53,879 nt of DNA from Bacteroidaceae bacterium (GCA_900770655.1 CAAGLA010000010.1:1-53879), one strand, 5' to 3'. Positions 15,420 to 24,162 are shown, counted from the stretch's first letter. The notes: generated from the letters alone by a model not told the origin. A program made the numbers and translations.

Positions 15420-17431
15420 TATAACATTGATTTAACTTGGTTGTACACATTCTCGGCTGTAAAGCCCAGTTTTTCGTCGAGAACCTTGTATGGAGCTGAA
15501 AAACCGAAAGACTGCAATCCCCAAACCTTTCCGTTTGCGCCTACAAGACCTTCGAGGTTTACAGGCAGGCCGGCTGTCAGGCCGAATACCTTTGCGCCTG
15601 CCGGAATTATGCTCTCTTGATACTCTTTGGGCTGTGTGCGGAACAGGCCCTCAGAGGGAACAGATACAATACGTGTCTTAATTCCGTCGGCTTTGAGCAG
15701 TTTTGCACCGTCTACAAGTGTAGAAACTTCGGAACCCGATGCAAGAAGTATTACATCGTAATCTTCGTCGCTGCCGGCAATTATGTATGCTCCCTTGCTT
15801 GTATCTTCGTATCTTGTGCCGCAAGGCAGATTGTTTACGTTCTGGCGAGAGAAAATGAGACCTGTTGGCGTGTTGTCGTTCTCCATAGCCAGCCTCCAAG
15901 CTTGTGTTGCCTCGTTTACATCGGCGGGGCGCAGAACAAGCATTGAGTTCTTGCCGCTGTGGTTCTTTACCTTTTCCATTAGGCGCACCTGTGCCTCTTG
16001 CTCTACAGGCTCGTGTGTAGGGCCGTCTTCGCCCACACGGAATGCGTCGTGCGACCACACGAACTTCACAGGAAGCTCCATAAGTGCTGCCATACGTATA
16101 GCCGGTTTCATATAGTCGCTGAATACAAAGAATGTACCGCAAGCAGCTATTACACCGCCGTGCAGTGCCATACCTATACAAACGCAGGCCATAGTCAATT
16201 CCGAAACTCCGGCGTGGAGGAATGCCCCGCTGAAGTCACCGGGCTTGAATGCGTGTGTTTTCTTTAAGAAACCGTCGGTCTTGTCGCTGTTGCTGAGGTC
16301 GGCCGAAGAGCATATCATATTGCCGTAGTTTTCGGCAAGTATGCCGAGCACCGTTGCCGATGCGTTACGTGTAGGAGCATCGGCCTTCTGCTCAATGGCG
16401 GCCCAGTCAATTTCGGGCTGCTTGCCGGCAAACCAGTCTTCGAGCTTTTGTGCCTTTTCGGGGTTTGCTGCTGCCCAAGCGGCTTTTGCCTCCTTGCGCT
16501 CTGCAACAATACGGCGAAGTTCGGCAAGGCGGTTGTCGTACATCTCTTTTACTTCGGGGAAGAAGACAAAGGGGTTCTCAACATCGCCGCCCAGATTCTT
16601 TATGGTGTTTATGTATGCGTCGCCGCCAAGAGGAGCACCGTGTGTACCGCAGTCAAATTCGTAGCTGCTGCCGTCGGCGCGACGTGCGCCTTTACCCATT
16701 ACGGTGTTGCCAATGATGAGTGTTGGGCGCTCCTGTTCTGCCTTAGCTTCGGTGAGTGCAGCGCGAATAGCGTCGCAGTCGTTACCGTCTATTGTTATGA
16801 CCTTCCAGCCCCAAGCCTCGTATTTCTTTGCTGTGTCCTCGAACATAACCTCGTCGCAGCGTGTCGATAGCTGAATTTGGTTGGCATCGTAGAACATAAT
16901 GAGGTTGTTGAGCTTAAGGTAGCCGGCCAATCGGCCTGCACCCTGTGAAATCTCCTCCTGCACACCGCCGTCTGAAATGAATGCGTAAATGGTGTGCCCC
17001 ATAACCTCGCTGCCGAGACGTGCTTCCAAGAACTTGGCTGCTATTGCGGCTCCGACAGCGTATGTGTGTCCCTGACCAAGAGGACCCGATGTGTTTTCAA
17101 TTCCGCGTGCGAAGTTCTTCTCGGGGTGTCCGGGGGTTGCGCTTCCCCATTGACGTAGCTGCCCGAGCTCCTCCATTGTATATTTGTCCGATAGTGCAAG
17201 CACTGAATATAGCATTGGTGACATATGCCCCGGGTCCAAGAAGAAACGGTCGCGTCCTTCCCATAGTGGGTTGTCCGGGTCGTGTATCAGGAATTCCGAA
17301 TAAAGTACGTTGATGAAATCGGCTCCGCCCATAGCACCGCCGGGGTGGCCCGATTTGGCTTTTTCTACCATTGCAGCTGTGAGAATACGTATATTGTCCG
17401 CTGCTTTGTTCATCAGTTGCTTGCTGTTCAT
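15419..17431 (-). CDS. Transketolase
   Basis: 670 residues from the ATG at 17431 (MNSKQLMNKAADNIRILTA); the frame stays open upstream but reads through the promoter, so the internal Met is preferred. It is a thiamine-diphosphate enzyme transferring two-carbon units between sugar phosphates. SGHPGGAMG near 29-37 carries the active-site His; the ThDP-binding region has ISDGGVQEEI instead of the common GDG start, as in some Bacteroidota enzymes. The pyrimidine-domain motif WSHDAFRVGEDGPTHEP is complete. First gene of the tkt-rpiB operon. Confidence 0.94.
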   Translation of the reverse strand: MNSKQLMNKAADNIRILTAAMVEKAKSGHPGGAMGGADFINVLYSEFLIHDPDNPLWEGRDRFFLDPGHMSPMLYSVLALSDKYTMEELGQLRQWGSATPGHPEKNFARGIENTSGPLGQGHTYAVGAAIAAKFLEARLGSEVMGHTIYAFISDGGVQEEISQGAGRLAGYLKLNNLIMFYDANQIQLSTRCDEVMFEDTAKKYEAWGWKVITIDGNDCDAIRAALTEAKAEQERPTLIIGNTVMGKGARRADGSSYEFDCGTHGAPLGGDAYINTIKNLGGDVENPFVFFPEVKEMYDNRLAELRRIVAERKEAKAAWAAANPEKAQKLEDWFAGKQPEIDWAAIEQKADAPTRNASATVLGILAENYGNMICSSADLSNSDKTDGFLKKTHAFKPGDFSGAFLHAGVSELTMACVCIGMALHGGVIAACGTFFVFSDYMKPAIRMAALMELPVKFVWSHDAFRVGEDGPTHEPVEQEAQVRLMEKVKNHSGKNSMLVLRPADVNEATQAWRLAMENDNTPTGLIFSRQNVNNLPCGTRYEDTSKGAYIIAGSDEDYDVILLASGSEVSTLVDGAKLLKADGIKTRIVSVPSEGLFRTQPKEYQESIIPAGAKVFGLTAGLPVNLEGLVGANGKVWGLQSFGFSAPYKVLDEKLGFTAENVYNQVKSML

Positions 17432-17737
17432 ATCTGTTGTTATAGTTAGTGTAGTATGTATAAATTCCATTAATACTGTGGTGACTGCCGGCAACTTGTT
17501 GAAAACAGCCTGCAGGCTCCCATAATTTGTTACAAAAGTAATACTTTTTGTTTGAATGTGGAACATATTTCAATAACGATTTTCTTGCCTGTTTATAAAT
17601 ATTTTCGGTTCTCTATTGCTTTTTTCATATTTATATGCTTTTCCTGCTTTTTATATAATTTTAAGAGCTTTTTTTATTCATCTTCTGTGCTGTTTGTCCC
17701 ATTTGCATTACCTTCGTGGAATAAAAGAAAATGCTCT
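17432..17737. other. Divergent gap, tkt/tex
   Basis: About 306 bases between the tkt and tex starts. It holds the minus-strand -7 element TACTTTTG at 17533-17540 for tkt and a weak plus-strand candidate TACCTTCG at 17709-17716 for tex. The middle is AT-rich. No gene or conserved RNA was seen. Confidence 0.6.
17533..17540 (-). promoter_or_regulatory. -7 element of tkt
   Basis: Minus-strand TACTTTTG, about 100 bases before the chosen start. It lies inside the frame extension, which argues against the longer protein. Confidence 0.55.
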
Positions 17738-19849
17738 ATGCTTGTAAATATAATCGCTAAGGAACTGGGGCTTGCTCCCGTTGGTGTAAAGAATGTCGTA
17801 GAACTGCTCGAAGAGGGGGCTACAGTGCCTTTTATTGCCCGCTACCGCAAAGAGGCTACCGGCTCAATGGACGAGGTTGCCATTGGCAACATTAAGGAAC
17901 TTAACGAAAAACTGAAGGTTCTGCAACAGCGCAAGGCTACTGTCATAGCCACCATTGAGGAGCAGGGAAAACTAACTCCCGAACTAAAAAAACGCATCGA
18001 TGATTGTTACAATCAGGTTGAGCTCGAAGATATATACCTTCCCTTCCGCCCCAAGCGTCGTACCCGTGCCACCATTGCCCGCGAGCGCGGGCTGGAGCCA
18101 TTGGCTCTTTATATATGGCAGCAACAGGGGGGCGATGTCAAGGGGAAAGCACGTGCTTTTGTGGGTAACGATGTCGCGGGTGTCGACGATGCCATAGCCG
18201 GTGCGTGCGATATTATTGCCGAAATGGTTTCCGAAGATGAAGGCGCGCGTAACTGCGTGCGAAGGCTCTTTTCGCGCAATGGAGTTGTCTCTTCAAAGGT
18301 GGTAAAAGGCAAAGAGGGTGACGGCATTAAATACTCCGATTATTACGAATGGCAGGAGCCTGTCACCAGAATAACATCGCACAGGCTTCTTGCAATTATG
18401 CGTGGCGAAGATGAAGGTTTCTTGCGTATGTCGGTTTCGGTCGATTCGGCCGAAGCCACAGAACAGCTAAACCGTAGGCTGGTCAGGCGTTTTTCACCGT
18501 CGCGCGAGTATATGGAATGTGCCATTGCCGATAGCTTCAAGCGCCTGCTTGCACCCTCGATAGAGAACGAGACACGCGCAGCCATAAAGCAGCGTGCCGA
18601 CGACGAAGCAATAGCTGTTTTTGCCGAAAACCTGCGTCAACTGCTAATGTCATCGCCACTCGGGCAAAAAAGGGTGCTTGCCATTGACCCCGGCTTCCGC
18701 ACAGGCTGTAAGGTGGTTCTGCTCGACTCGCAGGGCAATCTTCTGCACCACACAGTAATATATCCGCACCCGCCGCAGAACGACCGCGAAACAGCTGCGG
18801 AACTTATCTCTTCCCTAGCCGGCAAGTATGCTATTGAGGCCTTTGCCATAGGCAATGGAACTGCTGGCCGCGAGACCGAAGATTTTGTGCGCAGCCTTGC
18901 TCTTGGAATAGATATATTCTCGGTGAACGAAGACGGAGCATCGGTCTATTCGGCTTCGCCGGTAGCCCGCGAGGAGTTCCCCAACGAAGATGTTACGGTT
19001 CGCGGAGCTGTATCTATCGGCCGCCGCCTAATAGACCCGCTGTCGGAACTGGTAAAGATAGAACCACGCTCAATAGGCGTAGGGCAGTACCAGCACAGCG
19101 TAGACCAAACTAAACTGAAAGAGCGTCTCGATGTTGTTGTGGAAAGCTGTGTGAACAAGGTGGGGGTAAACCTCAACACTGCAACCAAGCAGATACTGAC
19201 CCATATTTCGGGTCTTGGTCCGGCGCTTGCCGAAAATATAGTGAAGTACCGTGCGGCAAACGGCAATTTCCGTACCCGCAAAGAACTGCTCAAGGTGCCA
19301 CGTTTGGGTAACAAGGCTTTTGAGCAGGCTGCCGGCTTTCTTCGTGTAGTAGGCGGTGACGAACTGCTCGACAATACTGCCGTTCATCCCGAATCGTACG
19401 GCATAGTAGCTAAAATGGCAAAGGATATGAATGTTCCGCTGAATGAATTCATATCGAACGCGGAACTTCGTCGCAAGGTGCAGCTTTCCAATTATGTCAC
19501 CGACAAGGTTGGAATGCCTACCCTCACCGATATAATGGATGCATTGAACAAACGCGGGCTCGACCCGCGTGAACAGGCCAAAGCCTTCTCGTTCGACCCC
19601 ACGGTGCACGAACCCGAAGATTTGCGCGTTGGTATGGTTCTTCCCGGTCTTGTGTCTAATATAACGGCATTCGGAGCGTTTGTAAATATTGGCGTTCATC
19701 AAGACGGTTTGGTACACATTTCCCAGCTCGCCGACAGATACGTCTCTTCGCCGGCCGATGTTGTTCATCTTGGCCAGCAGGTAATGGTTCGGGTAGTGGA
19801 TGTCGATTTAAAGAGAAGGCGCATCTCGTTGTCAATGAAATCGGTTTAG
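17738..19849 (+). CDS. Tex family RNA-binding transcription protein
   Basis: 703 residues from the ATG at 17738; the open frame upstream encodes an AT-driven hydrophobic stretch unlike Tex. Domain order is clear: Tex N-terminal helical region (GATVPFIARYRKE near 29-41), a YqgF/RNase H-like domain (AIDPGFRTGCKVVLLD near 315), a helix-hairpin-helix region (LGPALAENIVKYR near 490) and a C-terminal S1 domain (GMVLPGLVSNITAFGAFVNI near 632). Tex proteins bind nucleic acid and influence transcription; the precise role in Bacteroidota is not settled. A single plus-strand gene ending only 5 bases from a convergent gene. Confidence 0.93.
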   Translation: MLVNIIAKELGLAPVGVKNVVELLEEGATVPFIARYRKEATGSMDEVAIGNIKELNEKLKVLQQRKATVIATIEEQGKLTPELKKRIDDCYNQVELEDIYLPFRPKRRTRATIARERGLEPLALYIWQQQGGDVKGKARAFVGNDVAGVDDAIAGACDIIAEMVSEDEGARNCVRRLFSRNGVVSSKVVKGKEGDGIKYSDYYEWQEPVTRITSHRLLAIMRGEDEGFLRMSVSVDSAEATEQLNRRLVRRFSPSREYMECAIADSFKRLLAPSIENETRAAIKQRADDEAIAVFAENLRQLLMSSPLGQKRVLAIDPGFRTGCKVVLLDSQGNLLHHTVIYPHPPQNDRETAAELISSLAGKYAIEAFAIGNGTAGRETEDFVRSLALGIDIFSVNEDGASVYSASPVAREEFPNEDVTVRGAVSIGRRLIDPLSELVKIEPRSIGVGQYQHSVDQTKLKERLDVVVESCVNKVGVNLNTATKQILTHISGLGPALAENIVKYRAANGNFRTRKELLKVPRLGNKAFEQAAGFLRVVGGDELLDNTAVHPESYGIVAKMAKDMNVPLNEFISNAELRRKVQLSNYVTDKVGMPTLTDIMDALNKRGLDPREQAKAFSFDPTVHEPEDLRVGMVLPGLVSNITAFGAFVNIGVHQDGLVHISQLADRYVSSPADVVHLGQQVMVRVVDVDLKRRRISLSMKSV

Positions 19850-19854
19850 GAGTC

Positions 19855-20379
19855 CTATTCTCCTCTGTATATATACATTTCTTCTTCGTTGGAGAATTTT
19901 GCATTTATTCTGTCGCGCCGAATCATAATGGCTGTATCCGGCCAGTAGCCTTTGTTGTCATTTAGAATAAACCTCATTGCAGTGTCGCTAAGTAACTCAA
20001 ACGAGATGTCGTAATATCTTCTGTTTCCCTGTTCGCAGTAGCTCGATATTTCGTCGCATATTTTGCTTTTTGCAAAATTCCCCTTCGGCATTGCAATTTT
20101 AACCATAGTTATAAAATTGCCGTCAATGTCGAAATCGGGCATATGTATTTTCCTTCCACCATAGAAAACTCCTCCCATACAGAATAGTAGTGAGTCGTTC
20201 CTCTCTCCAATCCAAATGCAAAATGAATTTTTATCTGGTGAATTGAATTCCCAATCCCAAGTGCCAACGAATGGTGAAACCGCTTTGTCATCATTCGGCT
20301 GCGAGGTGTAGGAACTGCCTGCTGTTAGTGTAATGGATAACAATGCTAAACTGCAAAGTATAATAACTGCTTTTTTCAT
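19855..20379 (-). CDS. Unknown small secreted protein
   Basis: 174 residues from the ATG at 20379, which gives a normal signal peptide (MKKAVIILCSLALLSITLTA); an ATG five codons upstream (20394) overlaps the preceding gene by 11 bases. There is no lipobox. The mature part starts with a GTWDWEF motif like lipocalin or META-type small beta-barrels. I do not recognise a family. It belongs to the AT-rich patch and follows the frameshifted lysozyme-related gene closely, so the two may share a transcript. It is tail-to-tail with tex with almost no spacer. Confidence 0.7.
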   Translation of the reverse strand: MKKAVIILCSLALLSITLTAGSSYTSQPNDDKAVSPFVGTWDWEFNSPDKNSFCIWIGERNDSLLFCMGGVFYGGRKIHMPDFDIDGNFITMVKIAMPKGNFAKSKICDEISSYCEQGNRRYYDISFELLSDTAMRFILNDNKGYWPDTAIMIRRDRINAKFSNEEEMYIYRGE

Positions 20380-20383
20380 AAAT

Positions 20384-20904
20384 CTAATATTCATTTGAGA
20401 ATCTTAATTTTGAACCTACAATTTCTGCAATTTTGTTTAACCGGTTAATCCAACCTTTGTAATTGTTAATCTGGGAATAATCTCTAGCGACGTTTTCTCT
20501 AAAATTATTATATCTGTCAATTAATATCTGTTCTATCAACCACTCTTTGTTAGTGCGGTGTATCGCTTCTATGGTCTTTGCACCAAATATACCATCTGTT
20601 GCCAAGTTTTCTCCATTTTGGTTTAAAATTCTTTGTATACGTTTTGCAACTTTATGGTCATACGTGTTTATCATATAGTCATTAATGACAAAATCAAGGT
20701 CTTTGTCTCTGATATACCCTAGATTGTATTTGTTCCACATTGCAAAATACAAACTATGGGCATTTTCTTTTGTAAGCTCTTCTATAGGTATTAACCTCCC
20801 ATAAGGTGTGGAAAAATAGCGTGAAGTGCCCCGCGCTTCTTTCTTTCGGTTTCAAATGTTTTAGGGTCTTCGGAATAGAAGAATTCTTTGTAATGCTTTT
20901 TCAT
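20384..20904 (-). pseudogene. Lysozyme-related gene (GH108/PG-binding-3-like), frameshifted
   Basis: The clear part encodes YNLGYIRDKDLDFVINDY, then KRIQRILN and TDGIFGAKTIEAIH, the pattern of the C-terminal peptidoglycan-binding half of GH108-type lysozymes. An ATG at 20904 opens MKKHYKEFFYSEDPKTFETER but hits a stop at 20791. The sense frame one base back reads EARGTSRYFSTPYGRLIPIEEL and joins the clear part. The two frames overlap in a GAAAGAAAGAAG run near 20840-20850, so a one-base slip would restore one protein of about 170 residues. Even then the GH108 N-terminal catalytic Glu region (EGGY) is absent. A sequencing error or a real frameshift cannot be told apart here. Confidence 0.6.
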
Positions 20905-20918
20905 AACTTTTTTTGCGT

Positions 20919-20926
20919 CAAAGTTA
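20919..20926 (-). promoter_or_regulatory. -7 element upstream of the lysozyme-related gene
   Basis: Minus-strand TAACTTTG, 15 bases before the ATG at 20904. No well-spaced upstream TTTG. Confidence 0.45.
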
Positions 20927-21109
20927 TGTTGGTTTCAAATTTTTTATTTGCAGAATTGCTACTACTAAAATAAACTATATTCCTTCTGCTAATATAATCT
21001 ATTATTCAGCCTTTGTCAATATTGTAGGCGGGAAATTTTCTTTTCTTGTGGAAGGTATGTTTCGATGTGTGGTTTTTGTATTATTTTATATCGTGGTAAA
21101 TATATAAAA

Positions 21110-21136
21110 ATGGACCCTAAAAGTTTAAGGGTCCAT
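21110..21136 (-). terminator. Terminator of the two-lipoprotein unit
   Basis: ATGGACCCT pairs with AGGGTCCAT around nine bases; the minus strand then reads TTTTTATATATTT. It lies 27 bases past the stop of the 187-residue lipoprotein. Confidence 0.8.
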
Positions 21137-21162
21137 CTCGCTATTATCTTTTTTTGATTAAA

Positions 21163-21726
21163 TTATTTCTTTCTTTCTGCGTTCCTTGTCTCTAAACCTT
21201 GTATTGGCAAGAAGTTTATATCACTGTTTGAATTTTGAGTTGACAAATATTCAAATTTATGTTGGTATTGAGTTTGGTCTGTATAAGATTGTGTATTCAT
21301 TCCTAAAAATATAGAAGGTACTGCCATACCTACACCACTAGCCATTAAGGCTCCACCAATTCCGGAATCATCACCCGAAGCAATAAAAGCCAGCGATACA
21401 AGATCTGCTGTTAATCCTATAACGCTAAATGCATAGCAGGTATTTAACGCAAAAAAACCTCCATAATGATTTTTCTGTTTATAATCTAAGGCAAACGGAA
21501 CTAGTTGCCCGCTACCCGGCTTGTGTGAAAGTAAGTAGGCGTAATATCCATCACGTGAAATAGTTATGTTTGCATTTCCTGTATTGTCTATTTCACCTAA
21601 CTTTTCCATATCGGGTGAATATATCTCATATCCCGGTTCTCCTTTTATTGCTATACTTTGTGTAGATGAGCAGGATAGTAGAATAGAACTGAAAAGTGCT
21701 ATTATTGTAAATATAATGTTTTTCAT
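21163..21726 (-). CDS. Unknown lipoprotein
   Basis: 187 residues with a signal peptide and lipobox (SILLSC, Cys19). After it comes a small beta-rich part (GEPGYEIYSP, then ISRDGYYAYLLSHKPGSG), somewhat like PEGA-type surface domains, then two hydrophobic segments near 90-135 (FSVIGLTADLVSLAFIA, GGALMASGVGMAVPSIFL) and a polar Asn/Gln-rich tail. I do not recognise the family. It follows the 287-residue lipoprotein by 12 bases and ends at a terminator, so the pair forms one unit. Codon use is AT-rich compared with the genes on either side. Confidence 0.75.
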   Translation of the reverse strand: MKNIIFTIIALFSSILLSCSSTQSIAIKGEPGYEIYSPDMEKLGEIDNTGNANITISRDGYYAYLLSHKPGSGQLVPFALDYKQKNHYGGFFALNTCYAFSVIGLTADLVSLAFIASGDDSGIGGALMASGVGMAVPSIFLGMNTQSYTDQTQYQHKFEYLSTQNSNSDINFLPIQGLETRNAERKK

Positions 21727-21738
21727 AATTAATTGATG

Positions 21739-22602
21739 TTATTTATAGTCATATAATATTCCTTGTACTCTTTCGGTATCTCCCGATACATTTGAATTGA
21801 ATTTTAATAGCCACCAATATTCATTTATAGCGTCGGGCTTTGAAATATATATTTCTCTCAAAGCTTCATTTGTGCTTTCAGTCTCTTCTATCGGGATGAT
21901 TATTTTTGAATTTGCATAAAAATTGGTTACAATTTTATCATATGTAGCCCCATTGTCCAATGAATATGATATACAAACGCTGAATTTGCAATATGATTGT
22001 TCTTGTGCTATATTGGGTAAAACCGTTCTTGAACCATCTAATCCTTCACCAATGTTATATATGGTGAATGTCTTTGACATTGCTCCGTTGCTATGCGGTG
22101 CAAGTGCTACTTGTGGCTGGTCGGCAATATATGTTGTATTTGTCACTGAGGCTCCTTGAGTTTCAGAGCCACCAAGATTTATGCCGTTTGCAATTTGTCC
22201 TATAGTACCTCCTATCCCAAAAGCACCAGCTATAGCTCCTAAGTTTACACTTCCGCCTGTAGACGTTGAAGAAACATCGGTTCTTGATGTTGTCCTTATA
22301 GTAGGGTCGTAATAGGATGTAGATACTCCATTGGAATTTACAAAGAATGACCTTGTTTGGTCTATTGTCATAATTTCATCAGTCCGATTATATACAATAG
22401 CAGTCAACTCTCCTGCTGCTGAAATTGCGTATGCAACAGCAATCTTTGCATTGTTTGGAATTGGATTCTCTTGTGTCGGCTGGCTGTTTATAGTTCTTAC
22501 AGATTGATATGCAATACTTGTTGTGGAAATTTTGTATGAACCACACGATGTGGCCAATACTAAACTTGCAAACAAGAGTGTATTTTTTAATTTATTGTTC
22601 AT
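21739..22602 (-). CDS. Unknown lipoprotein with glycine-rich centre
   Basis: 287 residues, lipobox LATSC (Cys20). The first half has beta-strand character (IAVAYAISAAGELTAIVYNRTDE). A Ser/Thr/Gly-rich middle includes GAIAGAFGIGGTIGQIANG. The C-terminal part alternates strands and contains EYWWLLKFNSN. I do not recognise a family or catalytic motif. It is the first gene of the two-lipoprotein unit, downstream of the 405-base gap with nested hairpins, which could form part of its leader. Confidence 0.75.
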   Translation of the reverse strand: MNNKLKNTLLFASLVLATSCGSYKISTTSIAYQSVRTINSQPTQENPIPNNAKIAVAYAISAAGELTAIVYNRTDEIMTIDQTRSFFVNSNGVSTSYYDPTIRTTSRTDVSSTSTGGSVNLGAIAGAFGIGGTIGQIANGINLGGSETQGASVTNTTYIADQPQVALAPHSNGAMSKTFTIYNIGEGLDGSRTVLPNIAQEQSYCKFSVCISYSLDNGATYDKIVTNFYANSKIIIPIEETESTNEALREIYISKPDAINEYWWLLKFNSNVSGDTERVQGILYDYK

Positions 22603-22629
22603 TTTGTAAAATTAAAAAGCGTGTCCCAT

Positions 22630-22770
22630 TCTATCGCTTGTCTCATTTCAGGTTACCGCCAAGTGACCTTACGCACAACAAGTATAGAATAGTCCACGCC
22701 CATAGAGCGTGAACTTCCTTGCAACTTGTTCTTGTGCGTTGAATATTGGCGGTATTCGAAATGATAGAAC
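22630..22770. repeat. Nested imperfect palindrome, candidate structured RNA or small mobile repeat
   Basis: Four paired segments nest in order: TTCTATC..CATTTC with GAAATGATAGAA; TACCGCCAA (22654-22662) with TTGGCGGTA (22746-22754); ACGCACAACAAG (22671-22682) with CTTGTTCTTGTGCGT (22725-22739, three-base bulge); and CACGC (22695-22699) with GCGTG (22707-22711). The regular nesting over about 140 bases is unlikely by chance. It may be a leader or free RNA of the lipoprotein unit, or a MITE-like element. Confidence 0.55.
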
Positions 22771-22822
22771 AAGAGCTGAAAGCTCATATATATTTATAGT
22801 ATGTTCTTAATTAATAAAATGG

Positions 22823-22891
22823 AACGCAAAATTATTAAATGATATTTGTTTCTCTTTATTAGATAGCCTTTCCTATCAGTGGTTTTGCGTT
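22823..22891. repeat. Second nested hairpin
   Basis: AACGCAAAA (22823-22831) pairs with TTTTGCGTT (22883-22891), and inside it GATAG (22862-22866) pairs with CTATC (22873-22877). It overlaps the -7-like element at 22827-22834. Confidence 0.45.
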
Positions 22892-22948
22892 TCTATGTCT
22901 GTTTCGTATACTAATTTTATTGTTAATACTATTCTGCCTACTTTTAAA

Positions 22949-22988
22949 ATTCATTAAGCAGTAACCTTAAGGCTACTGCTTAATGAAT
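22949..22988 (-). terminator. Terminator of the gal operon
   Basis: ATTCATTAAGCAGTA pairs perfectly with TACTGCTTAATGAAT (15 pairs), 19 bases past the galK stop, followed on the minus strand by TTTTAAAAG. Confidence 0.8.
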
Positions 22989-23007
22989 AATTATTTTGCT
23001 CTATTTA

Positions 23008-24162
23008 TTAGCAAATCTTGCGTGAGCCGTCGCCAATGACAACGTCGTATACCTTTGGTGACTTGCCATACTTCTCTTGGTAACGCTTTTCGGCTTCACC
23101 AATGAATATCTCATACAACTCCTCTTTTACAAGGTTGATAGTACAGCCGCCGAAGCCGCCACCCATCATACGAGAACCTGTAACGCCGCAGTCGATAGCA
23201 ACGTCAACAAGGAAGTCGAGTTCTTCGCAGCTAACCTCGTAGTCCTTGCTAAGGCCGAAGTGTGTCTCGTACATCTTCTTTCCTACAGTTTCGTAGTCGC
23301 CGGCCTCGAGAGCAGCGCAAACGTCGAGCACGCGTACTACCTCGCCAATAACATACTTGGCACGGTTGTAATCCTCGGGCTTCAACTCTGCCTTAACCTC
23401 TTCGAGCATTTCGAAGTTTGCATCGCGCAATGACTCAACCTCGGGGTGTTTTGCCTTGATAACCTCGGCAACGCGCTCGCAGCTCAAACGACGCTCGTTG
23501 TATGGTGAACCAACAAGTTCGTGCTTAACGCAAGTGTTCAGAAGAACGAGCTTGTAACCCTGTGGCTTGAATGGGAAATACTGGTACTCGAGTGAACGGC
23601 AGTCGAGGCGGATAAGGCTGCCTGCCTTGCCGAATACGCTTGCGAACTGGTCCATAATACCGCAGTTTACACCTACATAGTTGTGCTCTGTAGCTTGGCC
23701 AACCTTAGCAAGTTCGAACTTGTCTATTTTGTTGTCGCCGAAAAGGTCGTTGAGTGCGTAAGCGAATGTGCTCTCGAGAGCTGCCGATGAAGACATACCG
23801 GCACCAAGAGGTACATCACCTGCAAATGCTGTGTTGAAACCCTTTACGTCTACACCGCGCTTAATCATTTCGCGGCATACACCAAAGATGTATTTTGCCC
23901 AAGAAGCGCGTGGAGCATCCTCTTCGTTAAGGCCAAATTCAACATAGTCCTTCTCGTCAATTGAGTAAGCGCAAACCTTGTCTGTACCGTTTGGCTTCAC
24001 TTCGGCCATAATACCCTTGTTTACAGCACCGGGGAAAACAAAACCATTGTTGTAGTCGGTGTGCTCGCCAATGAGGTTGATGCGGCCGGGAGAAGCGTAG
24101 ATGTTACCTGTTGTGCCATCGAAGTGCTTGATAAAACGGCTTCTTACAAATTCTATATCCAT
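23008..24162 (-). CDS. Galactokinase
   Basis: A 384-residue GHMP kinase phosphorylating galactose at C1 for the Leloir pathway. All signatures are present: GRINLIGEHTDYNNG at 26-40, the ATP-binding PLGAGMSSSAALE at 118-130 and GGGFGGC near 340. It is the third gene of the galM-transporter-galK operon. No galT or galE lies next to it. Confidence 0.96.
   Translation of the reverse strand: MDIEFVRSRFIKHFDGTTGNIYASPGRINLIGEHTDYNNGFVFPGAVNKGIMAEVKPNGTDKVCAYSIDEKDYVEFGLNEEDAPRASWAKYIFGVCREMIKRGVDVKGFNTAFAGDVPLGAGMSSSAALESTFAYALNDLFGDNKIDKFELAKVGQATEHNYVGVNCGIMDQFASVFGKAGSLIRLDCRSLEYQYFPFKPQGYKLVLLNTCVKHELVGSPYNERRLSCERVAEVIKAKHPEVESLRDANFEMLEEVKAELKPEDYNRAKYVIGEVVRVLDVCAALEAGDYETVGKKMYETHFGLSKDYEVSCEELDFLVDVAIDCGVTGSRMMGGGFGGCTINLVKEELYEIFIGEAEKRYQEKYGKSPKVYDVVIGDGSRKIC

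Larger units (their letters stand above)
22603..23007. other. 405-base gap with nested inverted repeats
   Basis: No gene is visible. From left to right it holds a nested imperfect palindrome (22630-22770), a small GAGCT/AGCTC hairpin (22773-22785), a second nested hairpin (22823-22891) and the galK terminator (22949-22988). A minus-strand -7-like TAATTTTG lies at 22827-22834. Confidence 0.7.

Noticed and set aside
17432..17566. Extended N terminus of the transketolase frame
   Set aside because: The -7 element for the gene lies inside it, and the family's start matches the ATG at 17431.
17552..17737. Extended N terminus of the tex frame
   Set aside because: The added residues are AT-driven and hydrophobic, and the standard Tex start is the ATG at 17738.
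20913..21107. 64-codon frame on the plus strand
   Set aside because: AT-rich, no signals, and spans the promoter region of the lysozyme-related gene.
19855..22602. Prophage
   Set aside because: Only one lysozyme-related gene; no capsid, tail, terminase or integrase is present.
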